A stretch of 64,000 bases of DNA, taken from positions 186,001 to 250,000 of the forward strand of contig NZ_VNIP01000011.1 in the NCBI RefSeq assembly GCF_008370325.1. The letters run 5' to 3'. The stretch's first letter is position 1, and the number at the start of each line of letters is the position of its first letter. Position numbers and translations under genes: made by a program. This DNA is from Martinezella tropici. Its GTDB lineage: Bacteria; Pseudomonadota; Alphaproteobacteria; Rhizobiales; Rhizobiaceae. The notes under the pieces are model-generated. The model was given only the letters and a program-made list of their open reading frames with translations. It was not told where the DNA came from and did not search any database. Of this stretch, positions 17,905-27,581 are shown in pieces.

Positions 17905-17957
17905 AGGATTTGATCCCAAAAAGTGCGAAGCGGTTTTTGGAGAAGATCGAGATCATC
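17905..17957. repeat. Intergenic mosaic repeat, hairpin form
   Basis: Within the uvrC-pgsA gap lies a hairpin with arms CCAAAAA (17916-17922) and TTTTTGG (17934-17940) around the 11-nt loop GTGCGAAGCGG. The same loop, with different but complementary arms (GGAAAA/TTTTCC), occurs at 32328-32350, so this is a member of a dispersed family. Rhizobial genomes are known to carry such intergenic mosaic elements. Its exact borders are uncertain. Confidence 0.7.
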
Positions 17958-18034
17958 AAAAGCCCGGAGCACGATGAGACCCGAAACGGAAACTCATCGC
18001 GCTCTGCCGAGATAACCGAAACGAAACGATTTCC

Positions 18035-18622
18035 ATGGCTTCGCGCGCTTACAGCATCCCCAATCTGCTCACCTACGGCCGCATTCTCTGCGTACCCCTG
18101 ATCGTTCTTTGCTTCTTCATCGAAGGTAAGCTGGAAGGTTCCGATTTCGCGCGCTGGGTCGCGCTCTGGATCTTTATCATTGCGTCGCTCACCGATTTCC
18201 TCGACGGTTATCTCGCACGCATATGGAACCAGACCTCGAATATCGGCCGCATGCTGGATCCGATCGCCGACAAGCTGCTGGTCTCGGCGATCCTGCTGCT
18301 GGTCGCCGCCGACGGCACTATCGCCGGCTGGTCGCTCTGGGCCGCCATCATCATCCTTTGCCGCGAAATTCTGGTCTCCGGTCTGCGTGAATATCTGGCG
18401 GCGCTGAAAGTCAGCGTCCCCGTGACGCGCATCGCGAAATGGAAGACGACGGCCCAGCTTGTCGCCATCGCCTTCCTTCTGGCTGGGCCGGCGGGCGACA
18501 AGGTGCTACCCTATACGACGGAAATGGGCATCGTCCTGCTCTGGGTCGCAGCCCTGCTGACCATCTACACCGGCTATGATTATTTCCGGGCCGGGCTGAA
18601 GCACGTGGTGGATGAGGAATGA
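18035..18622 (+). CDS. pgsA: CDP-diacylglycerol--glycerol-3-phosphate 3-phosphatidyltransferase
   Basis: PgsA makes phosphatidylglycerol phosphate, the committed step to phosphatidylglycerol and cardiolipin, in the inner membrane. The 195-residue protein has the CDP-alcohol phosphotransferase signature DG-x2-AR-x8-G-x3-D-x3-D spanning FLDGYLAR to LDPIADKLL (about residues 53-78), and several membrane helices. The N-terminal SIPNLLTYGRI is typical of PgsA. Its stop overlaps moaD by 4 bp (ATGA), an unexpected coupling of lipid and molybdenum-cofactor genes that I believe is common in rhizobia. Confidence 0.96.
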   Translation: MASRAYSIPNLLTYGRILCVPLIVLCFFIEGKLEGSDFARWVALWIFIIASLTDFLDGYLARIWNQTSNIGRMLDPIADKLLVSAILLLVAADGTIAGWSLWAAIIILCREILVSGLREYLAALKVSVPVTRIAKWKTTAQLVAIAFLLAGPAGDKVLPYTTEMGIVLLWVAALLTIYTGYDYFRAGLKHVVDEE

Positions 18623-18876
18623 TGACGAAGCTCGTCTATTTCGCCTGGGTGCGTGAGCGGATCGGCAAAGCGGAAGAAGAAATTTCCCTTCCCGCCGAGG
18701 TCGTCACCGTCGGCGATCTCCTGAGTCATTTGAAGGGCTTGGGGGAAGAATACGAGGCGGCACTTCAATTCCCCGAGGCGATCCGTGTTGCCATAAATAT
18801 GGAGCATGCCGATCACGATGAGCCCATCGCCGGTGCACGGGAGATCGGGCTCTTTCCGCCGATGACCGGAGGGTGA
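18619..18876 (+). CDS. moaD: Molybdopterin synthase small subunit (sulfur carrier)
   Basis: MoaD is the ubiquitin-like sulfur carrier of molybdopterin synthase. The 85-residue protein has the beta-grasp start TKLVYFAWVRERIG, and ends in the conserved Gly-Gly (FPPMTGG) whose carboxylate is thiocarboxylated. Its start overlaps the pgsA stop. moaE lies 140 bp downstream, with two small hairpins in the gap. The cofactor made would serve the molybdopterin oxidoreductase at 8389-10512 among others. Confidence 0.95.
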   Translation: MMTKLVYFAWVRERIGKAEEEISLPAEVVTVGDLLSHLKGLGEEYEAALQFPEAIRVAINMEHADHDEPIAGAREIGLFPPMTGG

Positions 18877-18883
18877 GGAGCGG

Positions 18884-18922
18884 TCGGGCAACGCCCGAGC
18901 AATCGATCCAGTGAATCGATTG
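18884..18922. repeat. Two adjacent small hairpins between moaD and moaE
   Basis: The first has arms TCGGGC and GCCCGA (18884-18898) with a 3-nt loop. The second has arms CAATCGAT and ATCGATTG (18900-18922) with a 7-nt loop. There is no T-run, so neither looks like an intrinsic terminator. The sequence around them has the look of a rhizobial palindromic intergenic repeat that has landed inside an operon. Confidence 0.55.
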
Positions 18923-19016
18923 CAGCGACGAACGCACCTTCGACGGGCTCAGGATGCCAAAGCGAAGGGCCGAGCGATTCCTCAAACTGTTTGAGAAGGC
19001 GATCAAGGAAATTGCG

Positions 19017-19481
19017 ATGATTTCACCATTCGTCAAAGTTCAACGCGAGGATTTCGATCTCCAGGCGGAGATCGATCGGCTGACGAATGAACGGCGCGAC
19101 ATCGGCGCGGTGGTGACGTTCTCCGGGCTTTGCCGCGACGAAGGCGGAGCGCTCGGTGCCCTCGAACTCGAGCATTATCCCGGCATGGCGGAAGCGGAGA
19201 TCAGCCGCATCGCCAAGCTTGCCATTGAGCGCTTCGAACTTCTCGGCCTGACCGCCATCCATCGCTATGGCAAGATTGCGCCCGGCGAGAACATCGTGCT
19301 CGTCATTGCCGCAGCGCCGCATCGGCAGGCCGCCTTCGACGGCGCCAATTTCGTCATGGATTTTCTGAAGACCTCCGCGCCCTTCTGGAAGAAGGAGCAC
19401 GGCAGCGACGGTACGGAAGGCGACTGGGTTTCCGCCAAGGATGCCGACGATGCGGCGCGCGACAAATGGGCGGGCAAATAA
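19017..19481 (+). CDS. moaE: Molybdopterin synthase large (catalytic) subunit
   Basis: MoaE converts precursor Z (cPMP) to molybdopterin using sulfur from MoaD. The 154-residue protein (E. coli 150) contains GAVVTFSGLCRD, LELEHYPGMAE, HRYGKIAPGENIVLV and the catalytic-lysine segment PFWKKEHG. I chose the ATG at 19017 (MISPFVKVQ); the reading frame is open upstream to 18954, but that part runs through the intergenic hairpin region and is not family-like. It ends 6 bp from the convergent LivH-type permease gene. Confidence 0.96.
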   Translation: MISPFVKVQREDFDLQAEIDRLTNERRDIGAVVTFSGLCRDEGGALGALELEHYPGMAEAEISRIAKLAIERFELLGLTAIHRYGKIAPGENIVLVIAAAPHRQAAFDGANFVMDFLKTSAPFWKKEHGSDGTEGDWVSAKDADDAARDKWAGK

Positions 19482-19487
19482 ATAGGT

Positions 19488-20384
19488 TTAAGGTACGACC
19501 CGCTCGCGGCGGCTCAAGACCAGCAGTAGCACGAGCAGCGAGAAGATGACGAAGTCGCGCCACAGGAACGGGCCGTAGGCACCCCACATTGTCTCGGTGA
19601 GGCCAAGGAGTGCCGCTCCGCCCGCCGACTTCAGCGGCTCGGAATAGCCGCCGACCGCCGCAATCATCAGCACCTTGAGCCCGAACATCAGCCCTGCCCC
19701 GAAATCCATGGTTCCATAGTAAGAAGTAGCCAGCAGGCCGCAAATGGTCGCGACGAGTGCGGAGGCGACATAGGCGAGCAGGAAAACACGGTTGGCGCTG
19801 GCGCCGCAAAGTTCAGCGGCGAGAGCATCGTCGGTCACAGCCCTCCAGATGCGCCCCCATCCCGTGCATTTCAGGACATAGGCGCCTGCGAGGATGACGA
19901 GGATCATCAACGCCGTGTTGAGTAACTGGATTTCTGTGAGCGTTACGTGGAAATCGCCGCTATCCCAGAAGACGATCGCGCCGTTCAGGAAAGGTGGCAG
20001 CCAGATGCCACGCGTGTTGGAGGCCAGCCGGGCGGTTTCCATCAGGATGATCATCATGCCGAGTGCTGCGACAATGATGGTATTCGGGGACTTTCGCGAC
20101 AGCGGCAGCATGATCACGCGGCCGACGAGAAGGCTGGCGCCGAGCGTATAGCCGGCCGCGATCACGGCACCGAAAGCAAAGGCGGCCGGTAGGATCAGAT
20201 ACATTCTCGTATAGCCGACATCGGTAAAGAGCACGAGCATCTGGCCGGCAAAGGCGAACAGCGCGCCGTAGGTGATATCGGCCCGCTTCATAACCCCGAA
20301 CGCAATGGAATAACCGAAGGCCAGCGCCGCATAGAGTGCAGCGAGCGGAACGGCATTCGCCAATTGCTGCAGAAGATAGGCCAT
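19488..20384 (-). CDS. Branched-chain amino-acid-type ABC permease (LivH family), orphan
   Basis: A 298-residue polytopic permease of the LivH/BPD-transp-2 family. Visible are the N-terminal QQLANAVPLAALYAALAFGY, the early ALFAFAGQM-type segment, and the cytoplasmic coupling-loop region RIWRAVTDDALAAELCGASA, close to the LivH pattern RAxxxDxxxAxLxGI. No second permease, ATPase or binding protein is adjacent, which is unusual, since LivHMGFJ genes normally sit together. It is divergent from the CGNR-type regulator across 67 bp, so the pair may form a regulator-target unit. The transported substrate is unknown; it may borrow ATPases from another operon. Confidence 0.88.
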   Translation of the reverse strand: MAYLLQQLANAVPLAALYAALAFGYSIAFGVMKRADITYGALFAFAGQMLVLFTDVGYTRMYLILPAAFAFGAVIAAGYTLGASLLVGRVIMLPLSRKSPNTIIVAALGMMIILMETARLASNTRGIWLPPFLNGAIVFWDSGDFHVTLTEIQLLNTALMILVILAGAYVLKCTGWGRIWRAVTDDALAAELCGASANRVFLLAYVASALVATICGLLATSYYGTMDFGAGLMFGLKVLMIAAVGGYSEPLKSAGGAALLGLTETMWGAYGPFLWRDFVIFSLLVLLLVLSRRERVVP

Positions 20385-20451
20385 TCATTCCCTCCGAGGA
20401 ACAGGCAAATAGTAACTGGCAAAATGAATTTTACCAGTTATAATTTTCCCC

Positions 20452-21000
20452 ATGAGCTTTACCTGGACCCCACATCGTTTTTCCGGTGGCGCGCTCGCGC
20501 TCGATGTCGCCAACAGCGTTGTCCTGCGCCATGACGACGAGCGCCGGATCGACCGTTTCGAAGCGCATGGACAGATGGAGAGCTTTCCGAAGGCCGCTGC
20601 CAATTTCTGCGCCGAACGGACGCTCTTCGGCGATATCCTGCCGGTGAAACGGGAGAACCGAGCCGATTTCATCTCATTGCGCGATATGATCGATCGATAC
20701 TTTCGGGCGCGCATCCTCGGCGAGGCCGCGGACCTATTTCTGGCCGATCTTCTCGCCGCCTTGGCGAGGGTCTTGCGGCAAGCCTCGGCCAATGGGCTCG
20801 ATGCCGCGACCGTGCACTCGACGCTGCGGCTCATCGCCATGCCCGATCCCGAGCGGATGAAGATCTGCCGTAACTGCGGCTGGCTCTTCATCGACCGCAG
20901 TAAGAACAAGAGCCGCGCCTGGTGCGACATGGCGGTCTGCGGCAACCGCGCCAAGGCAAGCCGGCACTACCGGCGCAAGAAGGAGGAAACTGCGCCATGA
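20452..21000 (+). CDS. CGNR zinc-finger / ABATE-domain putative stress regulator
   Basis: A 182-residue protein with an N-terminal ABATE-like domain (FSGGALALDVANSVVLRHDD) and a C-terminal CGNR zinc finger: CRNCGWLF, then WCDMAVCGNRAKASRHYRRK. The CGNR motif with its basic tail is thought to bind DNA; the ABATE domain may sense a ligand. It is divergent from the orphan LivH-type permease and overlaps the downstream lipoprotein gene by 4 bp (ATGA), implying coupled translation. Regulation of the permease is inferred from layout only. Confidence 0.9.
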   Translation: MSFTWTPHRFSGGALALDVANSVVLRHDDERRIDRFEAHGQMESFPKAAANFCAERTLFGDILPVKRENRADFISLRDMIDRYFRARILGEAADLFLADLLAALARVLRQASANGLDAATVHSTLRLIAMPDPERMKICRNCGWLFIDRSKNKSRAWCDMAVCGNRAKASRHYRRKKEETAP

Positions 21001-21506
21001 CAATGCGAAACATCATGCTGACGACATTAATCGCCGGCCTTGCGCTGGCCAGCTGTCAGAGGAAAGACGACGAAGGTCCAACCCAGCTTACCGGCCGCCT
21101 CTTCGTGTTCAATTACCGCGTGGCGAGCGCGACCTACATGATCACGCTGAAGAAGATCGCCCCGATCCCCGAGGGAACGACGGCGGTTGCAGAGTTCGAA
21201 AATCCCGCGGGCGGCGATCCGCTTGTCGTCAACCAGAAGATCTATACATTCTGGGACAAGATCACGCTGGAAAGTCCTGACCTGCACTGCGTGCGCAAGG
21301 ACCGCCCCTATTCCGTTTCGATCAAACTCGTGGATGCCAGCACCAAGACGATCCAGACGATCAAGACCGAAGTCAAATCCGACCTCGACCAGACGGTGCT
21401 GCCGACGAAGCCGCTCGTCGTCGGGCCGGTCTATACAGCCAATCCGGATGTGTTCAAGGGCGATGGCAGCGCCGACTACGGGCATGATGCCGCTTGTCCG
21501 GCATGA
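20997..21506 (+). CDS. Putative lipoprotein of unknown function
   Basis: A 169-residue predicted lipoprotein. A short signal ends in the lipobox LALASC, placing the lipidated Cys at about residue 20; Asp is not at +2, so an outer-membrane or periplasm-facing location is plausible. The mature part contains one further Cys in the middle (LHCVRK) and one near the end (AACPA), which could form a disulfide. I recognise no domain. The ATG at 20997 overlaps the CGNR gene stop, so it is probably made with that regulator. It could be a partner of the divergent orphan permease, but it does not resemble a periplasmic binding protein. Confidence 0.75.
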   Translation: MTMRNIMLTTLIAGLALASCQRKDDEGPTQLTGRLFVFNYRVASATYMITLKKIAPIPEGTTAVAEFENPAGGDPLVVNQKIYTFWDKITLESPDLHCVRKDRPYSVSIKLVDASTKTIQTIKTEVKSDLDQTVLPTKPLVVGPVYTANPDVFKGDGSADYGHDAACPA

Positions 21507-21507
21507 A

Positions 21508-21534
21508 AAAGCCGGGATACGAGGTCCCGGCTTT
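21508..21534 (-). terminator. Rho-independent terminator of ndk
   Basis: A 10-bp stem (AAAGCCGGGA / TCCCGGCTTT) with a 7-nt loop. On the minus strand the stem runs into five T residues, giving a good terminator for ndk. On the plus strand only three T follow, so it is weaker for the lipoprotein gene. Confidence 0.85.
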
Positions 21535-21579
21535 CATGAATCATTTCAAATCGTTCAGCAACAGAGCTGAGAGGCCGAT

Positions 21580-22002
21580 TCAGCCGACGATTTCGGTTTC
21601 GGAGAACCAGTAAGCGATTTCGACGGCAGCCGTTTCCGGAGCGTCGGAGCCGTGAACGGAGTTTTCGCCAATCGAAAGGGCGAAGATCTTGCGGATCGTG
21701 CCTTCGTCAGCGTTGGCCGGGTTGGTCGCGCCCATGATTTCGCGGTTCTTCAGGATGGCGTTTTCGCCTTCCAGTACCTGGACGATGGTCGGGCCGGAGG
21801 TCATGCCTTCGACGAGTTCGCCGAAGAACGGGCGCTCCTTGTGAACGGCGTAGAAGCCCTCGGCTTCGCGCTTGCTCATCCAGACGCGCTTGGAGGCGAT
21901 GACGCGCAGGCCATTGTCTTCAAAAACCTTGGTGATGGCGCCGGTCAGGTTGCGCTTCGTCGCATCCGGCTTGATCATCGAGAAAGTACGTTCAATCGCC
22001 AT
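21580..22002 (-). CDS. ndk: Nucleoside diphosphate kinase
   Basis: Ndk balances NTP and dNTP pools by phosphate transfer through a phosphohistidine. The 140-residue protein begins [20 protein letters not shown] and carries the active-site His117 in [16 protein letters not shown]. Length and all key residues match the family. The ATG at 22002 is chosen over the longer open frame because of the conserved N-terminus. It is transcribed alone and ends before a good terminator. Confidence 0.98.
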   Translation of the reverse strand: MAIERTFSMIKPDATKRNLTGAITKVFEDNGLRVIASKRVWMSKREAEGFYAVHKERPFFGELVEGMTSGPTIVQVLEGENAILKNREIMGATNPANADEGTIRKIFALSIGENSVHGSDAPETAAVEIAYWFSETEIVG

Positions 22003-22192
22003 GGGTCCATTCCTTGTAATCAGAGAAAAGTGGGCGGTGTTTACCTGCCTCAAAGCCCGAAAACAAGGGGGATCGGCCAATTTCACGCCGCTGTCATAGT
22101 CCGAGCATCCGATTCGCAATCGGCCGATGGCACTGCGACGGTTTATTTGCAAACTTGACGGCAACATCGCTGCATCATTGAGGAGAGGTCAT

Positions 22193-22702
22193 ATGCTCAA
22201 ACATTTCAGGATGCTTGCCGACTACAATCGTTGGGCCAATGTACAGGTTTACAATGCCGCCGCCGAACTCAGTGATGCCGAATTCAATGAAGACCGCGGC
22301 GCCTTCTTCGGCTCGCTCCACGGAACGCTAAATCATCTGCTGGTAGCGGACCGGCTGTGGATGCACCGTTTTAACGGCACTGGCGGGGTGCCGGCGTCAC
22401 TCGATACCGTCCTACATGACACGCTTAGAGGACTTTACAGCTTACGGGAGGCCGAAGATCGAAATATCATCACTTGGATGGAAACGCTCGATGCCGACGC
22501 ACTTGCCGTCGACATTACCTATACCTCGATCCTGCGCCCGGGCGCCATCACCGTTCCCCTCCATGCGGCTGTATTACATATGTTCAACCACCACACTCAT
22601 CACCGCGGCCAATGCCACATGATCCTGACCTCGATGGGCAAGTCGTCTCTGGTGCTGGACCTCCTGCATTTCCTGCGCAGCGAAGGACGGCACTGGATGT
22701 AG
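22193..22702 (+). CDS. DinB-family protein
   Basis: A 169-residue four-helix-bundle protein of the DinB/YfiT-like superfamily. The putative metal-binding histidines are in LHGTLNHLLVADRLWMHRF and in FNHHTHHRGQCHMIL, the usual positions. Members bind divalent metal, and some are thiol-dependent transferases; the function of this one is unknown. The ATG at 22193 follows a strong AGGAGAGG site. It is divergent from ndk. Confidence 0.9.
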   Translation: MLKHFRMLADYNRWANVQVYNAAAELSDAEFNEDRGAFFGSLHGTLNHLLVADRLWMHRFNGTGGVPASLDTVLHDTLRGLYSLREAEDRNIITWMETLDADALAVDITYTSILRPGAITVPLHAAVLHMFNHHTHHRGQCHMILTSMGKSSLVLDLLHFLRSEGRHWM

Positions 22703-22858
22703 CCAAGAGGAGAACCGTCGTTTCCCGTCTTCGCCCAGGCGTTGATCACATGCCTCATTTTGTTGCGCTGCGGCGAGGATCGGCTGTTTTGTTCATGTTC
22801 CCTTAACCTGCGAACCTGCAGATTGATGAGATATATCAGCTCACGGTCAAAGGCAGGC

Positions 22859-23359
22859 ATGAAGAACTCGCAGACAAGCGTTTCGGCATATTCCATCGAT
22901 GACGATGAAACGGAAACCGAGCTCGAGGTTATCGGTCGCTTCATGACGCGGCTGAAGGTGAAGAACCTGCCGCGCAACTATCAGCTCTTCTATGAAGCGC
23001 TCTATGGCCAGGACTGCTCTCTTGCCGAAGAGATCGAAGCGCTTGGGCCTCTTCCCCCGCAAAGCGGGCTCGACGAGATCGGCCTGAAGCATCGTCTGGT
23101 GAGCCATTGCGGGCTGGTGGCGCGCAAATCGGAAAGCGATGCCGCCGAAATGCTGCGCGAAGTTGCCGATCAACTCGCCAAGGGGCTGTTGAAGAAGCAG
23201 CGCTTCGCCTGCGAGATCGAAGCAACCCCGCATGCCAATGCTGCTCTCGACAGCCTCAATGCCTCGCTCAGCAACCTCATGCTCTACGAAACGGAGCTGA
23301 CCGAGCGGCTGCGCGACTGCGCGAACCTCTCGAAATCCTCGCAAAAGGCTGGCGCCTAA
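22859..23359 (+). CDS. Unassigned protein resembling the helical N-terminal module of some GGDEF proteins
   Basis: A 166-residue protein that I cannot assign to a named family. It looks mostly helical and acidic at the start (SIDDDETETELEVIGRFMTR). The segment LPRNYQLFYEALYGQD resembles the module that precedes GGDEF domains in many alphaproteobacterial diguanylate cyclases (pattern P-x-NY-x-x-(F/W)Y). Here no GGDEF or EAL domain follows; the frame stops after a second helical stretch (LNASLSNLMLYETELTERLR). I chose the ATG at 22859; an upstream in-frame start would add 39 Cys-rich, unlikely residues. It ends 49 bp before an ABC-F gene. The GGDEF likeness is a recollection of pattern, not a tested match. 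Confidence 0.65.
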   Translation: MKNSQTSVSAYSIDDDETETELEVIGRFMTRLKVKNLPRNYQLFYEALYGQDCSLAEEIEALGPLPPQSGLDEIGLKHRLVSHCGLVARKSESDAAEMLREVADQLAKGLLKKQRFACEIEATPHANAALDSLNASLSNLMLYETELTERLRDCANLSKSSQKAGA

Positions 23360-23408
23360 GCGCCTTCCCACTCTTGCCTTCGGCGTCGAGTTCGGCCAAA
23401 ACCGCGCC

Positions 23409-25298
23409 ATGATTTCGATTTCAGACCTTTCCGCCCGCATTGCCGGCCGCCTTCTCATCGACCATGCCAACGTGACGCTTCCGGCGGGCACGAAGGCGGG
23501 TCTTGTCGGCAAGAACGGTGCCGGCAAGTCCACGCTGTTCAGGATCATCACCGGCGATCTCGCCGCCGAAAGCGGCTCCGTCTCGATCCCGCGCAATGCC
23601 CGCATCGGCCAGGTGGCACAGGAGGCTCCCGGCACGGAGGATCCGCTGATCGACATCGTGCTTTCTGCCGACAAGGAGCGCTCCGCTCTGCTCGCGGAGG
23701 CCGAGACGGCGACCGATCCGCATCGCATAGCCGATATCCAGACCCGGCTCGCCGATATCGGCGCGCATTCGGCCGAAGCGCGCGCCGCCAGCATCCTGGC
23801 CGGCCTCGGCTTCGACCACGAAGCGCAGAAGCGCCCAGCCTCCTCCTTCTCGGGCGGCTGGCGCATGCGCGTCGCCCTTGCGGCCGTCTTGTTTTCCGAG
23901 CCGGATCTGCTGCTACTCGACGAACCGACGAACTATCTCGACCTTGAAGGCACGCTCTGGCTCGAGGACTATATTCGCCGCTACCCGCACACGGTCATCA
24001 TCATCTCGCACGACCGCGACCTGTTGAACACGGCGGTCAATTCCATCGTCCATCTGGACCAGAAGAAGCTCACCTTCTATCGCGGCTCCTACGATCAGTT
24101 CGAGCGGCAGAAGGCCGAGGCGGACGAGCTGCAGATGAAGGCGAAGGCGAAGAACGACGCCGCGCGCAAGCACCTGCAGAGCTTTATCGACCGCTTCAAG
24201 GCTAAGGCATCGAAGGCGCGGCAGGCACAATCGCGCGTCAAGGCGCTGGAACGGATGGGCACGGTCGCGGCCGTCATCGAAGACCATGTGATGGGCTTCA
24301 GCTTTCCGGAACCGGAAAAGCAGCCCGCTTCGCCGATCATCGCGATCAGCGGCGGTGCCGTCGGCTACGAGCCGGAAAAGCCGATCCTCAAGCGTCTGAA
24401 CCTGCGCATCGATGCCGACGACCGTATTGCCCTGCTCGGCTCGAACGGCAACGGCAAATCGACTTTCGCGAAATTCATTTCCGGCCGGCTCGATGCGGAA
24501 GGCGGTGACGTCAAGCTGGCGCCGAACCTGAAGATCGGCTTCTTCGCCCAGCACCAGCTTGACGACCTCATCCCCAACCAAACCGCTGTCGAGCATGTCC
24601 GCCGCCGCATGCCCGAAACGCCGGAAGCCAAGGTACGTGCGCGCGTTGCGCAGATGGGCCTAGCGACGGAGAAAATGGATACGCAGGTTAAGGATCTCTC
24701 GGGCGGCGAGAAGGCGCGGCTGCTGATGGGCCTTGCCGCCTTCGACGCGCCGAATCTGCTGATCCTCGACGAACCGACGAACCATCTCGATATCGACAGC
24801 CGCAATGCGTTGATCCAGGCGCTGAACGATTATTCCGGCGCCGTCATCCTGATCTCGCACGACCGCCATCTGATCGAAGCCACCGTCGACCGGCTCTGGC
24901 TGGTGCGCGACGGCACGGTCACGACCTTCGACGGCGACTTGGAAGAATATCGCAGCCTCGTCGTCGCCAGTCCGAAGTCGAAGGACGAGAAGGCCAAGAC
25001 GAACGGCGTCGACGATTCCGTTTCCAAGGCGGATCAGCGCAAGCTCAACGCCGATCGGCGCGCGTCGCTTGCGCCGCTCAAGAAGAAGATCAATGAAATC
25101 GAATCCTTGACCGGCAAGCTTGAGAAATTGATTCAGGCACTTGATGCGGAACTTGCGGACCCGGCCCTCTACGAAAAGGCACCGGCAAAGGCTGCGGAAA
25201 AGGCAAAACAGCGCTCCGATGCCGCTGAAAAGCTCGCCGCGGCCGAGGAGCAATGGCTGGAACTTTCATCGGAATACGAAAGCGGCATGGCCGGCTGA
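23409..25298 (+). CDS. ABC-F family ATPase (Uup/YheS-like)
   Basis: A 629-residue soluble protein with two ABC ATPase domains and no membrane segments. Domain 1 has Walker A GLVGKNGAGKST (about 33-44), signature SFSGGWRMR and Walker B LLLLDEPTNYLDLEG. An inter-domain linker rich in Lys/Ala/Gln follows. Domain 2 has Walker A LLGSNGNGKST, signature LSGGEKARL and LLILDEPTNHLD. The C-terminal ~100 residues form a coiled coil (KKKINEIESLTGKLEKLIQA). ABC-F proteins of this type act on the ribosome or in DNA-related processes; the C-terminal coiled coil favours Uup or YheS over EttA. Nothing indicates antibiotic resistance. Confidence 0.93.
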   Translation: MISISDLSARIAGRLLIDHANVTLPAGTKAGLVGKNGAGKSTLFRIITGDLAAESGSVSIPRNARIGQVAQEAPGTEDPLIDIVLSADKERSALLAEAETATDPHRIADIQTRLADIGAHSAEARAASILAGLGFDHEAQKRPASSFSGGWRMRVALAAVLFSEPDLLLLDEPTNYLDLEGTLWLEDYIRRYPHTVIIISHDRDLLNTAVNSIVHLDQKKLTFYRGSYDQFERQKAEADELQMKAKAKNDAARKHLQSFIDRFKAKASKARQAQSRVKALERMGTVAAVIEDHVMGFSFPEPEKQPASPIIAISGGAVGYEPEKPILKRLNLRIDADDRIALLGSNGNGKSTFAKFISGRLDAEGGDVKLAPNLKIGFFAQHQLDDLIPNQTAVEHVRRRMPETPEAKVRARVAQMGLATEKMDTQVKDLSGGEKARLLMGLAAFDAPNLLILDEPTNHLDIDSRNALIQALNDYSGAVILISHDRHLIEATVDRLWLVRDGTVTTFDGDLEEYRSLVVASPKSKDEKAKTNGVDDSVSKADQRKLNADRRASLAPLKKKINEIESLTGKLEKLIQALDAELADPALYEKAPAKAAEKAKQRSDAAEKLAAAEEQWLELSSEYESGMAG

Positions 25299-25403
25299 AG
25301 CGCATCGCGATCTTAACCGTCTCGCAGCCGATCCTAACTGATCATTAACCATAACCGCAGAAAATACGCTCAACTTTCATAGACATATTGTTGAGCGATT
25401 CTG

Positions 25404-26294
25404 ATGAACTACCGTGTTTTGTTGGCTGGCCTTGCCGTGTCCCTGGCTTTGGGAGGATGTGCCACGAAGCCCGCCAATGAAGCATCGCTCAAGAGCAGCT
25501 ATGCCGCCGAGGAGCCGCGTCACAAGCCGCTGAAAGCCAATGATCGCGTCGAGATGGAGCCGAAAAAATGGCTCGTCGCCGATCTCGAAACCCGCGCAGC
25601 GGTGGACGCCAGCGGACCACACGATCTTGCCGGCCGCACACTGGAAGTCTCCTCGCTCAAGGACATCAGGCTCGCCGACAAGGAAGTCATCCTGACCTTC
25701 GACGATGGCCCCGCGCCCGGCAAAACGGACCGCATTCTCGCAACGCTCGACAGGTTTGGCGTCAAGGCCGCTTTCATGATGGTCGGAGAAATGGCGCAGG
25801 CGCATCCGGCAACCGCGCGCGAGGTTCTCGCCCATGGCGACGCGATCGGCAGCCATACATTCCGTCATCCCGATCTCGACAAGATGACCTTCGACGCGGC
25901 GATGACCGAGATCGCCCGCGGCAAGGACGCCGTCACCAAGGCGATCGGTACGGATGTCCCCTTCTTTCGCTTCCCCTACCTCGCCGATTCCAAGCGCCTG
26001 CGCACCGCGATTGCCGCCCGGGACATGATCGTCATGGACGTGGATATCGACAGCAAGGACTATTTCACCTCGACGCCCCTTTCAGTGGTGGATCGCACCA
26101 TGAAGCAGCTCTATCAGCGCGGCCGCGGCATCGTCCTGATGCACGATATCCACCAGCGCACGGTCAGAATGCTGCCGGTTCTTTTGAGCCGCCTCGAGAA
26201 AGAGGGCTTTAAGGTCGTCACGCTGAAATACAAGCGTACTCCGGCCCCGGCGACCAACCTGGTTGCCCAGGCCGATACCAAAATGGTGCGCTGA
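25404..26294 (+). CDS. Polysaccharide deacetylase (NodB-homology) lipoprotein
   Basis: A 296-residue predicted lipoprotein: the signal ends in LALGGC (lipidated Cys about residue 19). The NodB-homology domain spans about residues 95-285. It shows the general-base motif TFDDGP, the metal-binding SHTFRHP, the FRFPYLADS motif and a closing LMHDIH. The family removes N- or O-acetyl groups from polysaccharides such as peptidoglycan or surface glycans. A periplasmic site of action is implied. It is monocistronic by appearance, with a 105-bp upstream gap. The substrate is not deducible; a nodulation role is unlikely outside a nod cluster. Confidence 0.9.
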   Translation: MNYRVLLAGLAVSLALGGCATKPANEASLKSSYAAEEPRHKPLKANDRVEMEPKKWLVADLETRAAVDASGPHDLAGRTLEVSSLKDIRLADKEVILTFDDGPAPGKTDRILATLDRFGVKAAFMMVGEMAQAHPATAREVLAHGDAIGSHTFRHPDLDKMTFDAAMTEIARGKDAVTKAIGTDVPFFRFPYLADSKRLRTAIAARDMIVMDVDIDSKDYFTSTPLSVVDRTMKQLYQRGRGIVLMHDIHQRTVRMLPVLLSRLEKEGFKVVTLKYKRTPAPATNLVAQADTKMVR

Positions 26295-26444
26295 AGGGGC
26301 CTTGCATAGGAGCGCAGCCTCGAACACCTAGATCAATGGTTGCGCAATGTTCAGATACGCTTGAAACGCGCCGAGCGGCATGGTTAGTTGCGGCGTGATC
26401 ACGAAGAGCGGGCCAGCCCGCCCGCTCGTATCCGGGGGGAGTAA

Positions 26445-27557
<1,113 letters not shown>

Positions 27558-27581
27558 CCGGCTCGCGGTTTTAAGACAGAC

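Noticed and set aside
22847-23866. A 339-codon minus-strand frame over the unassigned protein and the start of the ABC-F gene
   Set aside because: It overlaps a strongly supported ABC-F N-terminus. The translation looks like reverse-complement composition (runs of Arg, Ser and Ala).
23409-25298. Antibiotic-resistance ABC-F protein
   Set aside because: The C-terminal coiled coil and linker resemble housekeeping Uup/YheS; nothing in the neighbourhood suggests resistance.
25404-26294. NodB nodulation deacetylase
   Set aside because: It is a lipoprotein in a core region with no nod genes or nod box; only the general NodB-homology domain is shared.
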